DNA of 64,000 nt from Muricea muricata (lineage: Eukaryota; Cnidaria; Anthozoa; Malacalcyonacea; Plexauridae): the NCBI GenBank assembly GCA_963855995.1, contig OY979718.1, forward strand, positions 25,472,282-25,536,281, read 5' to 3'. This document shows, in pieces, positions 43,133 through 53,231 of this stretch. The notes beneath the pieces were generated by a model. That model was not told where the DNA came from. It was given only the letters and a program-made list of their open reading frames with translations, and did not search any database. A program made the translations under genes and the position numbers. Position 1 is the stretch's first letter. Every line of letters begins with the position of its first letter.

Positions 43133-43187
43133 ATGAGTCCGGGTCCGAGTCCGAGTCCGGGTCCGAGTCCGGGTTATGCAGTATGCC
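43133..43187. repeat. element B right terminus with hexamer array
   Basis: Hexamers of GAGTCC/GGGTCC type followed by GGGTTATGCAGTATGCC. It has fewer hexamers than the other ends, so array length varies between copies. Confidence 0.88.
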
Positions 43188-43196
43188 TATTTTTAC
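43188..43196. repeat. 9-bp target-site duplication, right side of element B
   Basis: TATTTTTAC. Its last base is the first base of the adjoining MITE, so element B landed on the MITE border. Confidence 0.9.
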
Positions 43197-43378
43197 AGCG
43201 CCTTTCGTAATTACGCGGCCACGACAAATTTGGCGCCAGTCTGAAACATACGTTTTGGCTGCCGTCAATCAAAATTACGATAACTATTAATATTATTGGC
43301 GATGATTGACGGCAGCTAAAACGCATGTTTCAGACTGGCGCCAAATTTGTCGTGGCCGCGTAATTACGAAAGGCGCTG
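43196..43378. mobile_element. MITE, 183 bp, TA duplication
   Basis: CAGCGCCTTTCGTAATTACG followed by CGGCCACGACAAATTTGGCG and more is mirrored almost perfectly at the right. Arms are about 75 bp and both ends are flanked by TA. This is the classic Tc1/mariner-type MITE layout. Confidence 0.9.
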
Positions 43379-43440
43379 TAATTGGATTCCGGATTCCTAC
43401 TGGTGGATTCTGAATTTTTATTGGTTGATTACGGATTCCT

Positions 43441-43602
43441 ATCAGTGGATTCGAGAGTCTTACTCACTGAGCTCTATTTTAAAATATATCTGGAGATCGG
43501 GCTCTAGTATATTTCCTATCAAGAAGGTGTTGGCAAAAACATGGCGATTTGTGACGCGTTTTACGTCACAATCTTCCTATTTTCATGGCGAACACCACTG
43601 GC
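43441..43602. repeat. inverted repeat, left arm, bounding the THAP region
   Basis: Blocks CACTGAGCTCTATT, ATATCTGGAGATCGGGCTCT, GTGTTGGCAAAAACATGGCG and ATCTTCCTATTTT recur in inverted order at 47584-47731. Confidence 0.85.
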
Positions 43603-43721
43603 CTAATAGTACTAACGTGAAAAAACCCGATCTTCAACCCCCCCTTTTACTTTCCTATCTTCTTGGAAGTAGAAATATAAATTTTCGCTGCATTGAAAAT
43701 ATCTATTTGTTTCTTAAAAAA

Positions 43722-45849
43722 ATGCCATCTTTTTGTTCAGTTCCTGGGTGCAGGAATAGTGGAGGAAACGACGTATCGTCGCACGGGTAAGGAGTTGTAT
43801 GATCTAGTTTTTGTTAACCAATTTAGCCTGCATCTGTATCAGTGATCTGTATCCTTTGCTATGGACTTTGAGTTCCATGCAGTTTGCTGACCAGGGTGGA
43901 ATCCGTGTATGTCACGCCGAAGATCTTCGGCGTGGAGTTTGAAAATATTCGGCGCACTGGCGTGAGATTGTATATCTCAAAATCGTTGGCGTGCTGGCGT
44001 GAGAAGCGCCGGCGCAAATTGTAATACCATTTGGCGTTTATTTGGCATATTTTGGCACACATATTGATATATGCGTACATATATACAGTTCACTGCATGT
44101 AGCAGAGTTGCATACCATGCATCATTCATGAGTTTAGCGCGTGCGTTTTCACTCCCCCCCCCCCCCCCCCGAGAACGTCATTGACACAAGGGCGTGTTCG
44201 TCCTGGCGTGTTATTTAAAAACCCTGACGTGACTTCGGCGTGTGGTTTACACGGATTCCACCCTGGAGTTTGCAGAGCATGCCGACGCCGTGCTCTGACC
44301 AAGCGATTAGCTTTATTTGCATTATTCCATACAGGTCATTTCACAGTTAATTTATCCCATTATTTTAAACGAAAACATGCCTAAATTCAAAATTATTAGG
44401 TCACGATTTTGTCGATTTATTGTTAACGTTTTTTCACTTTTTTGTTCCGCATGTTCAAATGACAATATAAACGTGCACGTGTGTGTACTGTATCCAGCCA
44501 TTCAGTGGCCACTGGTTTGTGGAAGAAGTTAAAGGAACAACAGCCATACTTTAAGCCATACTTCAATTTTCTTTTAAATGAATTACAAAACATTTTTACA
44601 AATCACAGATCTTCTACAGTTTCAATAAACATAATTAAATTAATTAATATATATTTTAACAAAGCAGACCTATATGTAATTTTTAGTAAATAGAAATATA
44701 AAGCAATAAGTAATTAAGGATTCTTTGCTGTATTATTTTTTCTTTGTCTGACATAAAACAATGCAAATTTTTTTCTGTCCTTCAAGATATTCTTTGTTTA
44801 ATTTGAAGATATCCAGATGTGAAGAAATTCCCTGGGCTGCACAGCCTATGGGTTGACAACATAGGCAAGCTGATGCCAGTAGAGTTTGTTCCTACAAAAA
44901 GTAGTCATGTGTGTTCAAAGCATTTTGGTGTAGAAATGTTTGAGAAGTCCGGTTACAGCAAGAGGGCAGCACTGAAGCCATACGCTGTGCCAACTATCTT
45001 TAATGAATGCTCTGATCAGGTCAGTTGTGTGATTTTTAGTTCAGAGTTTAATTAATATTTGGACTCTGTTTAATTACATAGGGTATCAAGATGGTATTTA
45101 AAATACTTAATTATAGAATTACAGCTGTAATATTTTTTAAAATATTGTCTAAAATGAATGTGCATGCATAGGCTTGATAAATGCCTTTTCTGGCAGTCTT
45201 GCTTCAATACTTTATGCTATTAGTGACCTTAAGTTTATCAATAACCATAAGTGCATGAAAAAAGCAAACTATAGGTATCCCTTAGGTATATTGATAATAC
45301 TTTTGAAGAGCATGCTCCCAACTAAATGACCCATTGCAGTTATTAATGAATCAAAACTGCTACATAACATCACAGACTGTAGTCCCATTTTACATGTCAT
45401 GTTGGTTTAAATGGTCTTTACAGGCAGGTGTGTACAGAGGTTATACATCACTGTAGCAAACCCACCTCATAACTCTCCTAAAGTTGAAAAAATAATTCTT
45501 AATTGTGCAGCGCAAGAGTAGTCTTAATTGAAAATAACAGCAAATGTATCAAAGGATCATCTCACTACCAAGGCGATAAATAAGATTTCAAATTGGAATA
45601 TTGTAGAACTAAACTACTGAACTAAATGTATGTATAAGCTGTGAAATCTAAAATGTAAAATACTTTCCATTTTTGAAGGTAGCAGGTTCAGAGAAATAAT
45701 TAAATATCATGATATTTGATGTAAATCTACAGATAAAAAAAAGGTGGAAAAGGTTATTGGGTGTACCCTACAAAAATACATCTGAAATGTTTTGAAAACT
45801 TAAAACAATAATTATTACTCTTTTATAGGAAGATATACTACAAGTTTAG
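43722..45849 (+). CDS. THAP-domain protein, likely transposon-related
   Basis: The exons I read are 43722-43786, 44809-45019 and a tentative short terminal exon 45829-45849, giving about 98 aa. Exon 1 starts MPSFCSVPGCRNSGGND, the N-terminal C2 half of a THAP finger. Exon 2 supplies the CH half and the conserved tail (LWVDNIGK, FVPTKSSHVCSKHF, LKPYAVPTIF). Spacing and the AVPTIF box match the THAP family, sequence-specific DNA-binding domains shared with P-element transposases. No transposase catalytic region follows. The last exon rests only on an AG acceptor (TTTTATAG), phase and an early stop. The gene sits inside a ~4.3 kb region with inverted ends, so it may be a decayed P-like element or a domesticated THAP gene. 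Intron 1 carries a MITE. Confidence 0.75.
43891..44266. mobile_element. MITE in THAP intron 1, ~376 bp
   Basis: CCAGGGTGGAATCCGTGTA at the left is mirrored by TACACGGATTCCACCCTGG at the right. CACGCCGAAG/CTTCGGCGTG continues the arms. Flanks AGTTTGCTGA and AGTTTGCAGA agree at 9 of 10 positions, a plausible old target duplication. A poly-C tract lies inside near 44155. Confidence 0.82.
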
Positions 45850-47583
45850 CCTGTGTGCAGTCTCATGACATACTACGAGTACTGCCATAACTATTAATAA
45901 CATCAAGGATGTATGCATATTATTAACCTATAATATTTACTAACAATACAGGTACAGTACATGCAGTTGTCTTTCATTTGTAGTCAATTACCATATGAGG
46001 ACAATAACTTTATAGAGTTTTTATAATGCTTTCTTTAAAAGTCATTTATAATGCTTTTGACCAGAGTGATTTGACTAATTTTAATTTGACTGTTGTACTG
46101 TAAGTACATATTTGTGCATATGGACCTCTGTATCAGTTATTCATATTGTATATATGTTTTTTTTTCAGAATTGTAACATGTAAGCTCGGTGCGCCAGAAG
46201 AGACGGCATTAAAATCAAGTGCCCAAAAAATTAAAATGCTCATGTTAATATGACATTTTTAAAATAGATTAAATGTGTTGTGTGAATGTTGTGTGTTTAA
46301 TAACAAATTAAGGCACAATAAAATCAATCCTCATTTGAGGTTTCTTATCCATAAAAAACATCATCAACCACCAATATTTAATCAAGCAGTCAGAATGTTT
46401 TCTATGATGAATAAAATAACCATCAAATTGTGTCCAAGGCATATGCCATGTCACCAGGCTGATTTTTTTGCAGGCTGTTTCTTTTCAAATAAACAGTGGA
46501 CAATACAAGCTTTTCAACCAGACCAAAAAAGCTTATATACATAACTACATTATAGTAATTTATAGTAAATTTTTTGCACAATCCCAACCCAATGTGGCCA
46601 TGAAACCTGAAATGAAAGACTTTCTATTATGCAATTTAGTTATGTCATTATGTAAAGTATTTTTTGTAATTGAATATTTTCCAAATTAGTGTTGTTTAAA
46701 TTCTTTTTGTTTATTTACATTATTGGCCCTCCCTAGTAGGTGCTTTTCAGTGACAAAATTACATAATAAAATGACTAAATTATCTTTATGATTTTTTACA
46801 ATGTTATATTTTTGAATGGGTTATCATTGGGGCGGGTATAGTTCATTTGAACATTCATATCATTTGACCTGCCATGTATATCTAACTGCTGGAAAATTAT
46901 ATGCTTAATTAGTTCAGCTAGTGTAAATACTAGAATTATTGTAGTCTTTCCTGATTTGATTTCTTGTCATGGTGAAGGTCAAGAAAGTTGAGGTCTAAAA
47001 ATGAAACCAGTTGTAAGTTAAACATTTTGTTCCAATATGATAAGCAAAAGTCCTGTAATGCTGTATGTTTATTTCATTTAATTCATTGCCACTGAGTACA
47101 AAAACAACATATGTTAAGTAGGTCAAATTATCTCGCTCAACTCTTAATATATATATAATACTGCAAATTTATAAGCATATATTTTGTCAAATGAGATGAC
47201 ACTGAATGAAATTATAAAACACAAGCATTAACATTCCTTCTGGTTTGATAAAATTTAACGATTTCGCCATCCTACACAATCTTGCATAAAGTGATAAACA
47301 AGTTATCAACAGTGGAGTAGTGGCTCACCTGTTCAAAGCCCTCATTCAGTCTTTCGAAGAGTTCCACAATAGTCTTTTAAAGTTTGTCGTACGTGTTCCC
47401 CATCATTACAACTGTTTCTCACAGGTTCAGTTACTTTGTGTCATACGTTGTTCCAGCTTCTTGACTTTTCTCCAAATACAGTCATAGAAAACCATTGCAG
47501 TACAAACTGCATAAAGATTCGATCTTTGTTTTCTCTTAAATTTCAGGGGGGGGGGTGGATATTTGTGCCCACGTTCTCTTCAG
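45850..47583. other. gene-free stretch inside the inverted-repeat region
   Basis: AT-rich. Short frames at 46275-46544 and 46468-46689 have no recognisable motif. If a transposase was once present, it is no longer visible. Confidence 0.4.
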
Positions 47584-47731
47584 CCGAGGTCAGTGGAAGA
47601 TACCATTAAAATAGGAAGATTTTGACGTCAAAATGACGTCAAATCCGCCATGTTTTTGCCAACACTCTGAGGTCGAGAGCCCGATCTCCAGATATATTAA
47701 TAGAGCTCAGTGGTCTTACTAGTGGATTCCG
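47584..47731. repeat. inverted repeat, right arm, bounding the THAP region
   Basis: Reverse complement of the 43441-43602 blocks, with an extra TGACGTCA-rich insertion. Similarity is roughly 80 percent by eye, so the region is older than elements A and B. Confidence 0.85.
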
Positions 47732-47732
47732 G

Positions 47733-49729
47733 ATTTTAGTACAAGAAACGAGCCCACGATATTTTCGACCAGCGGACCTAGGATTAACTTCATGTATGAC
47801 ATTAATACGCAAAATATTCATGCTTTCGCATGGGTAGTCATAGCGTTAATGCTCAAAACATTTGATATAATTTATAGTTATTCTGATTCGTAAAATATAT
47901 ATAATTCATTTCTCTTTTTGTTGTTTTAAAAAATTAAAAATTTTTTGAATGACTCACACAACTGTGAGGCGCAAATATCCAGGCAAATGAATCATTGCTA
48001 CACAGTCATGCCTATGCTCATACGTGACCGGTCTAAGGGTGCCCACCAGCTGCTGCAATTAAAATATGGTATGCTCAATATATTACCATCACCTAAAATG
48101 ATGTATTCTTTTTGATAACCCCCCCCTTGTTACAAATTTATTTTGGTTTTATTGGAAGCAAGAAATCAAGTAGCGGTGGAGGTCGTCATCTGCTGTTTGT
48201 TTAATTTTAATGAACGTTCTCCAGTTTCTTTAAGTATTCATGTTTTAAATTATTTCAGTTCAAAGTATAAATGATTTTCCATTACCACCTTTTTTCCCTT
48301 TGCATGAAAATTAATGAACGATTTTTGAATCGGCCCTCCCCCTATAATTAAAGAAGATAATAACGTGAAGAGTTCCTTCCTTGTCCGCCGTGGTCATATC
48401 CAAACAACATTATTCAATTAGCATTACTTCCCTTATTTTAACCGTGGTGCTGTCGAAAGAAAATTACCAAACGAACAGGTTCCCCGAGTAGTCTGGTGCG
48501 TAGCAATCGAACTGTAGGTAGTTATGGGCTGTCCATTAAGGGAAATAACACCACCGTAAATCAAGCAGCACATACATTTTACCAGCATTCATTGCGGACA
48601 TTGAGCAAAAACGGCTGAAAAAAATGCCAAGGAAAATATCCCGGGATATAAAACTTTAACAACACAAAGAAAATAACCTCCTCTCTTGTGCTTGTCCTTC
48701 AACAGACGTTCAATGTGCTTTGTGAAATGACATAGGCGTATGGGATCTGTGTCAACTGGGGAGGGGGGGCTGTCATTTGTTTCCCGAATTCCTCCATGGC
48801 CAGTGTCTCAGCGTCCAAATTCCCCGAAATTTGGAAATAAATTCCCCGAAAAACTGGCAGTTTCCAATTTTTTTTTTTGGGGGGGGGGGCTGCAGCCCTC
48901 CCAGCCCCCCTGGCTCGTACGCCTATGTGAAATGATTTCCGACCGCAATGCATTCTGAAAATGTACATCCGCCAACTTAATTGAAAAATACTCGGCTTCA
49001 CCTCGTATTTCAACCTGTCTCGGAGGAAGTCCTTTTACTTGTGTTTGAACTATTACAAGTATTAAAGTTCTTTAAGCATCACCACGGCAGAAAAAAGGAA
49101 GAATAATCATCTTTAGACATCACTACAGACGAAAGGAAGACGGTGATATAATTTTCTTCTCTATACATCATCAGGCCGGAACTTGAAAGGTGAACTTTAG
49201 ACATCGCCACATTAGGAAATGTAAGGAACTTTTCATTTAGGTTACGTTAGCAGAAGGGAGGATTAACTGATCAGTTAAGTTAGCATATAATTTTCTAGTT
49301 GATACATTACCACGGCAGAAAGGGGGAGGGACTGTTCATAGACTTTCACAGTGGGTGAGGATAAAAAAACTGAGGATAAAAAAATTGAGGATACCATATT
49401 TTAATTGCACCACCCGGTGCCCCCCCCCCCCACCCCGCCTTATGACCGGTCACATATGAGCATAGGCATGGCTGCGTGACAATGGTTCGTCTGGCTATTT
49501 GCGCTTCACAGTGGTTTGAGTCATTCAAAAAATTTTTAATTTTTTAAAACAACAAAAAGGGAAATGAATTATATATATTTCATGAATCAGAATAACTATA
49601 AATTATATCAAATGTTTTGAGCATTACCCATGCGAAAGCATGAATATTTTGCGTATTAATGTGCATACATGAAGTTCCTACATGGCCCGCTGATCGAAAA
49701 TATCGTGGGCTCGTTTCTTGTACTAAAAT
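47733..49729. mobile_element. fold-back element (~2.0 kb) with ~340-bp inverted arms
   Basis: ATTTTAGTACAAGAAACGAG at the left is mirrored at 49710-49729. Long blocks such as CGAAAATATCGTGGGCTCG, ATGCTTTCGCATGGGTA, CAAAACATTTGATATAATTT and ACCGGTCA continue inward to about 48075/49385 with gaps. The interior is non-coding, G-rich in places, and contains a nested repeat. Confidence 0.85.
48731..48927. repeat. nested short element with CATAGGCGTA ends
   Basis: CATAGGCGTA at the left and TACGCCTATG at the right enclose a G-run-rich core with a GGGGGGGGGGCTGCAG segment. It lies inside the fold-back element. Confidence 0.55.
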
Positions 49730-49967
49730 TAGAAACAAAATGGCGCCTTTTCGAATGTTTTGAAGTCAAGCAGGAAACCATGTTTAACACATTACTCAAG
49801 AAAAATCTGCCGAAACAACATTCGAATTCATATTAAGGGACATCTAAACTACAATATCATCAACAATAGAATTAGTCCCTCGAGAAAGTAAGTGTGCATA
49901 CATTTTTGACCCTCTGCCTCCCTGACTATTAGTGGATTTAGGATTTCTACCAGTGGATTTTATAACA

Positions 49968-50073
49968 AACTTACTTGCAGGGAGGTTGGTTCGGGATTAA
50001 CGCACCGAGGGGTCTGACAGCTGTCAGACCCCGAGGTGCGTTATCCCGAACCAACCGAACCTGCAAGTAAGTT
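49968..50073. mobile_element. palindromic MITE, ~106 bp
   Basis: AACTTACTTGCAGG..GGTTGGTTCGGGATTAACGC is mirrored by GCGTTATCCCGAACCAACC..CCTGCAAGTAAGTT. The centre is GGGGTCTGACAGCTGTCAGA followed by CCCC. Related AGCAGGTAAGTTCG fragments occur at 50360-50465. Confidence 0.8.
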
Positions 50074-50550
50074 GGGTTTTTATCCCATACCAAACTTATC
50101 TTCTTGTGTTGTTTTCCGATTCTCGCTGAGTCGCCGATGTATTTTGTCAACATTTTCTCTTCTTAAACTTATTGGTCTCTTAATATTTCTTTATCAGGCT
50201 CTCTATTGTCTTTAGTTTACAATTTTCCGTTTCTTTTTGCTTGGTTTCTGTGACGTCTTTAGCCCAAAAATGTTCTTTAAAGTGTAGGTTTAATCATCAG
50301 CTAAATTTTGTTCGCCATTGTTGTTGAGCAGTTTGAGGCGGACGGCAGCGTAAGCAGCAAGCAGGTAAGTTCGGGTTTTTGTAACCAATCAGAAAGCCGG
50401 TTTTATCGATAAAGAGAAAAGCGGGTAAGTTCGGAAAAAGCAGGTTAGTTCGAAAAAAACTTACCTGCTGAGAACCAATCAGAAGCCCGCTTTCATGACA
50501 CATATGGGATAAGGACTCTTACCAAGGAGTTCTGGATCCTCTATATAGTA

Positions 50551-51385
50551 AGGCCAAACAAAAAAAATGTTGTGTTTCCGGTAACCCGACCGACCCAAAT
50601 TTTTTTTACCGACCCTAAATTTTTTTTATTTTTAATTTGCAATTTAAAGAAGTTTATGTTTTGAAAAAAATAGAATCGATAGAATTAGCGAGTAGGAAGC
50701 TTTTTTATCAGGCGAATTTCGTTTTATAACGACAGGAAGTCGATATTTTACAATAGATTCACGATTGACTGCGTTAGAAGAATGTTAACATATGGCGGAA
50801 AACCGTACGTTGTCACGCGCAAGATTATTTAGCCTAACGATACCAAAATGCAGCCACAATGAGAATGGCACGAAAAAATTACTTACGTGGACAATGAACA
50901 AACCTTCAAGGAAATTTTCAACGCCCACCTCGGGCAATTGTCATTAAACAGCGACGAGTTTACAATAACGGCAAAGTGTGCTATTTCAGAACACGAGTCG
51001 GCATGGCACGAAGTCGATTTCTTATCGACTGTGTACGATATACTTGAAATATTTCCTATCAAGTTCATAAAGTTTCTACATGAGAGAAAAGAACCACCAA
51101 GACCTTCAAGCACGTTGGTATAGCGAAATGTGTGTTTGGGAATGAGATTATTTTTATGGTTGGTTGTCTTTTAGCATCCACAAAACCATTACGACCCAAT
51201 TAAAAATAGTGGCGACGCAATTACATTTAATTGACAAGAAAATTTTATAGCATATTCTAAATACTGCAATTAAAACGTATTTAAACAGATAGAAAAAAAT
51301 TACAAAATAAAATTATTTTCCGACCTACAGACCCAAAAATTTTTCAAGTCGTTACCGGAAACACAACATTTTTTTTGTTTGGCCT
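50551..51385. mobile_element. terminal-inverted-repeat element (~835 bp) with a small open frame
   Basis: AGGCCAAACAAAAAAAATGT plus TGTGTTTCCGGTAAC at the left is mirrored at 51350-51385. The element contains an open frame (50887-51123). No clear target duplication was found. Superfamily undetermined. Confidence 0.75.
50887..51123 (+). CDS. hypothetical 78-aa frame within the TIR element
   Basis: The frame opens upstream at about 50860 and reads EWHEKITYVDNEQTFKEIF into a protein-like stretch (CAISEHESAWHEVDFLST, IFPIKFIKFLHE), ending at a stop after PRPSSTLV. Composition looks coding, but I recognise no family. A second frame from 50793 overlaps it. It could be an exon of a repeat-borne gene or a captured host exon. 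Confidence 0.35.
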   Translation: MDNEQTFKEIFNAHLGQLSLNSDEFTITAKCAISEHESAWHEVDFLSTVYDILEIFPIKFIKFLHERKEPPRPSSTLV

Positions 51386-51436
51386 AATAATGCCGAATCC
51401 ACAAGTACGAATCGGAAAGCACTGGTCTATTATTAA

Positions 51437-51640
51437 GGCCCCGTTTACACGGTCCTGGATTCGCGTCGTCACGACATCGAGTTCGGTCAGTTTCCGGTCA
51501 TGTTTACTCTTATCTCTTTTTCTATGATTAGTTGTTATGAAATTCTCTAATATTGTTTTAAATTCGTGAGCCACACTGTCTTCAAACTCTTCAATTTCAT
51601 ATCGTGAGCATACGGATCTGGTACCGTGTAAACGGGGTCT
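51437..51640. mobile_element. hAT-like MITE (~204 bp)
   Basis: GGCCCCGTTTACACGGT is mirrored by ACCGTGTAAACGGGGTC. Assignment to hAT is by resemblance of the termini only. No clear 8-bp duplication was seen. Confidence 0.65.
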
Positions 51641-51835
51641 AAAAAGCCGGTAACCCGGTTATTATTAAGCCAGTGGCGGGGACTACTTCGCAGGCACGCT
51701 TCTCAATTTACTGCATTCGAGTATTGCGAACACTGTCTGAGTGCACATGCACGTTACAGAAAAGTGTTTAGTTATGCAGTATATGCGCACAACTATGCAT
51801 TACCATATTCATTACTCATTCGCATAAAGGCAGAT

Positions 51836-52010
51836 TTCCATTCAGTGCAAAATGTCGCGCGATCGATTTTTAGCGAGCGCTTTCTTTTGAAATGTGTGAA
51901 GTCAACCACAGCTAATGAGATTTGTTCCGCTTGACTGTTTGTAATTCAAAAGAAAGCGCTTGCTAAAAGTCGATCGCGCGACATTTTGCACTGAATGGAA
52001 ATCCGCCTTA
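51836..52010. mobile_element. MITE (~175 bp), arms ~68 bp
   Basis: AAGGCAGATTTCCATTCAGT followed by GCAAAATGTCGCGCGATCGA is mirrored almost exactly, with only a few mismatches, down to TTCTTTTGAA/TTCAAAAGAA. Non-coding centre. Confidence 0.85.
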
Positions 52011-52200
52011 ATACACCGTACAATGATATGAAGTCTTTTCATATCAAATCCACTTTTCAGTCTTTTTTGTCGCTGAACTTTCAATCCTGATATGCACATA
52101 GTAGAAAACTGATGTGTATCGAAATCTAGTAATACTCATTAATCGTCAACACCATTCTCAGTAACCTGGAAGTGAGACTAGCTGCCCCTACAGTAAATTA

Positions 52201-52570
52201 GGGATCTTAAGATTTACGACGCGGCAGATCGACGACGCGGCTTCATAACAAAGGATATTTTTATAGAAGACAACAGCAATGACTAATTTTTTGGTCCAGG
52301 TATATTCTCAAGTGTGTAGCCATGCCTAATACAACATCAATCATCAATAATCTTTATCGCGTCCCTTGAGCAACGCATGCTACGATGCAAGAAATCTTTT
52401 AAAAGTCCAACTTATGGCAGAAAGCATATCGTTTTGGCCAACAAAACTATTTGTAAGTTACTAAAACAAGCTTTAAATGGTTACTAAAACAATCAAATTC
52501 AGCTTCTTCCTGTACTTACATGTTGATACCGCGTCTTCGAGCTTGCCGCGTTGTCGATCTTAAGCTCCCT
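52201..52570. mobile_element. MITE (~370 bp) with GACGCGGC ends
   Basis: GGGATCTTAAGATTTACGAC with GCGGCAGATCGACGACGCGG is mirrored by CCGCGTCTTCGAGCTTGCCG with CGTTGTCGATCTTAAGCTCC. Each arm contains an internal direct repeat of the CGACGCGGC type. Confidence 0.75.
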
Positions 52571-53072
52571 TTTGGTGTAGCCAGAACAGCTCCGAATAAT
52601 CATGTGATCATGTCCTGTTTCATGCCATTATTATTCTCAAAATCTGGAATGCTCGGAACAGTAAATGCAGCAGCCTGAAGGATGATAAGGGGCAATTGTG
52701 AGTGGGGGTTTGTGTCATTAGAACACAAAATGATTATTAAAGATACTTCAGTATATCTTAACTGGGTTAGCCAGGCTGATTTCCGAATAATTTTACATGT
52801 GTCAGTGTGTTTCTGTAAGTTTGATGGCATTTACAGTTCTGGAGAAACACTGCTTGTTTTATCTGAAATTTTTAAAGCCGTTTTCAGTTTTCTCTACCAC
52901 CTGCTGGCTGTATACATACTGTAGTTTCCACAACAAGTATACCTTTTGAAATCAACTGAAGACTTTTTAATCGCTGTTTTATAGAGATAAAATACAAAAT
53001 ACGTACGTGGTGCTGAATGGTTCGACGTTTTATGAACCATAGTTGATATATAAACTTATAGTCGCTTTGTTA

Positions 53073-53231
53073 ATAGAGGTTCAGATTTGACTTCCTCTAC
53101 CACTACTGCTGCCTTTTCCCGACTTTTAAACAATTTGATTGGTTAATCGGGTTGATCCGACGCATCTGATTGGCTGAAAGATAAATTAAGGTGGCGGCAG
53201 AGGTATTGGAAGCCAAATCTAAACCTCTCTA
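53073..53231. mobile_element. MITE (~159 bp)
   Basis: TAGAGGTTCAGATTTGACTT is mirrored by AAGCCAAATCTAAACCTCTC with TA. Arms diverge slightly. Confidence 0.65.

Larger units (their letters stand above)
40358..43187. mobile_element. element B: Mutator-like DNA transposon carrying a RING/SWIM gene
   Basis: Same termini, hexamer arrays and gene as element A but in the opposite orientation (gene on plus). It is 2830 bp long and has no internal duplication. It is flanked by its own 9-bp duplication TATTTTTAC, so it is an independent insertion, not a mirror copy created by assembly. Confidence 0.9.

Noticed and set aside
36666-43187. The whole inverted arrangement as a single palindromic assembly artefact
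   Set aside because: Each half has its own perfect 9-bp duplication, the arms differ by a tandem duplication and a coding difference, and unique spacer lies between them. Long-read confirmation is still desirable.
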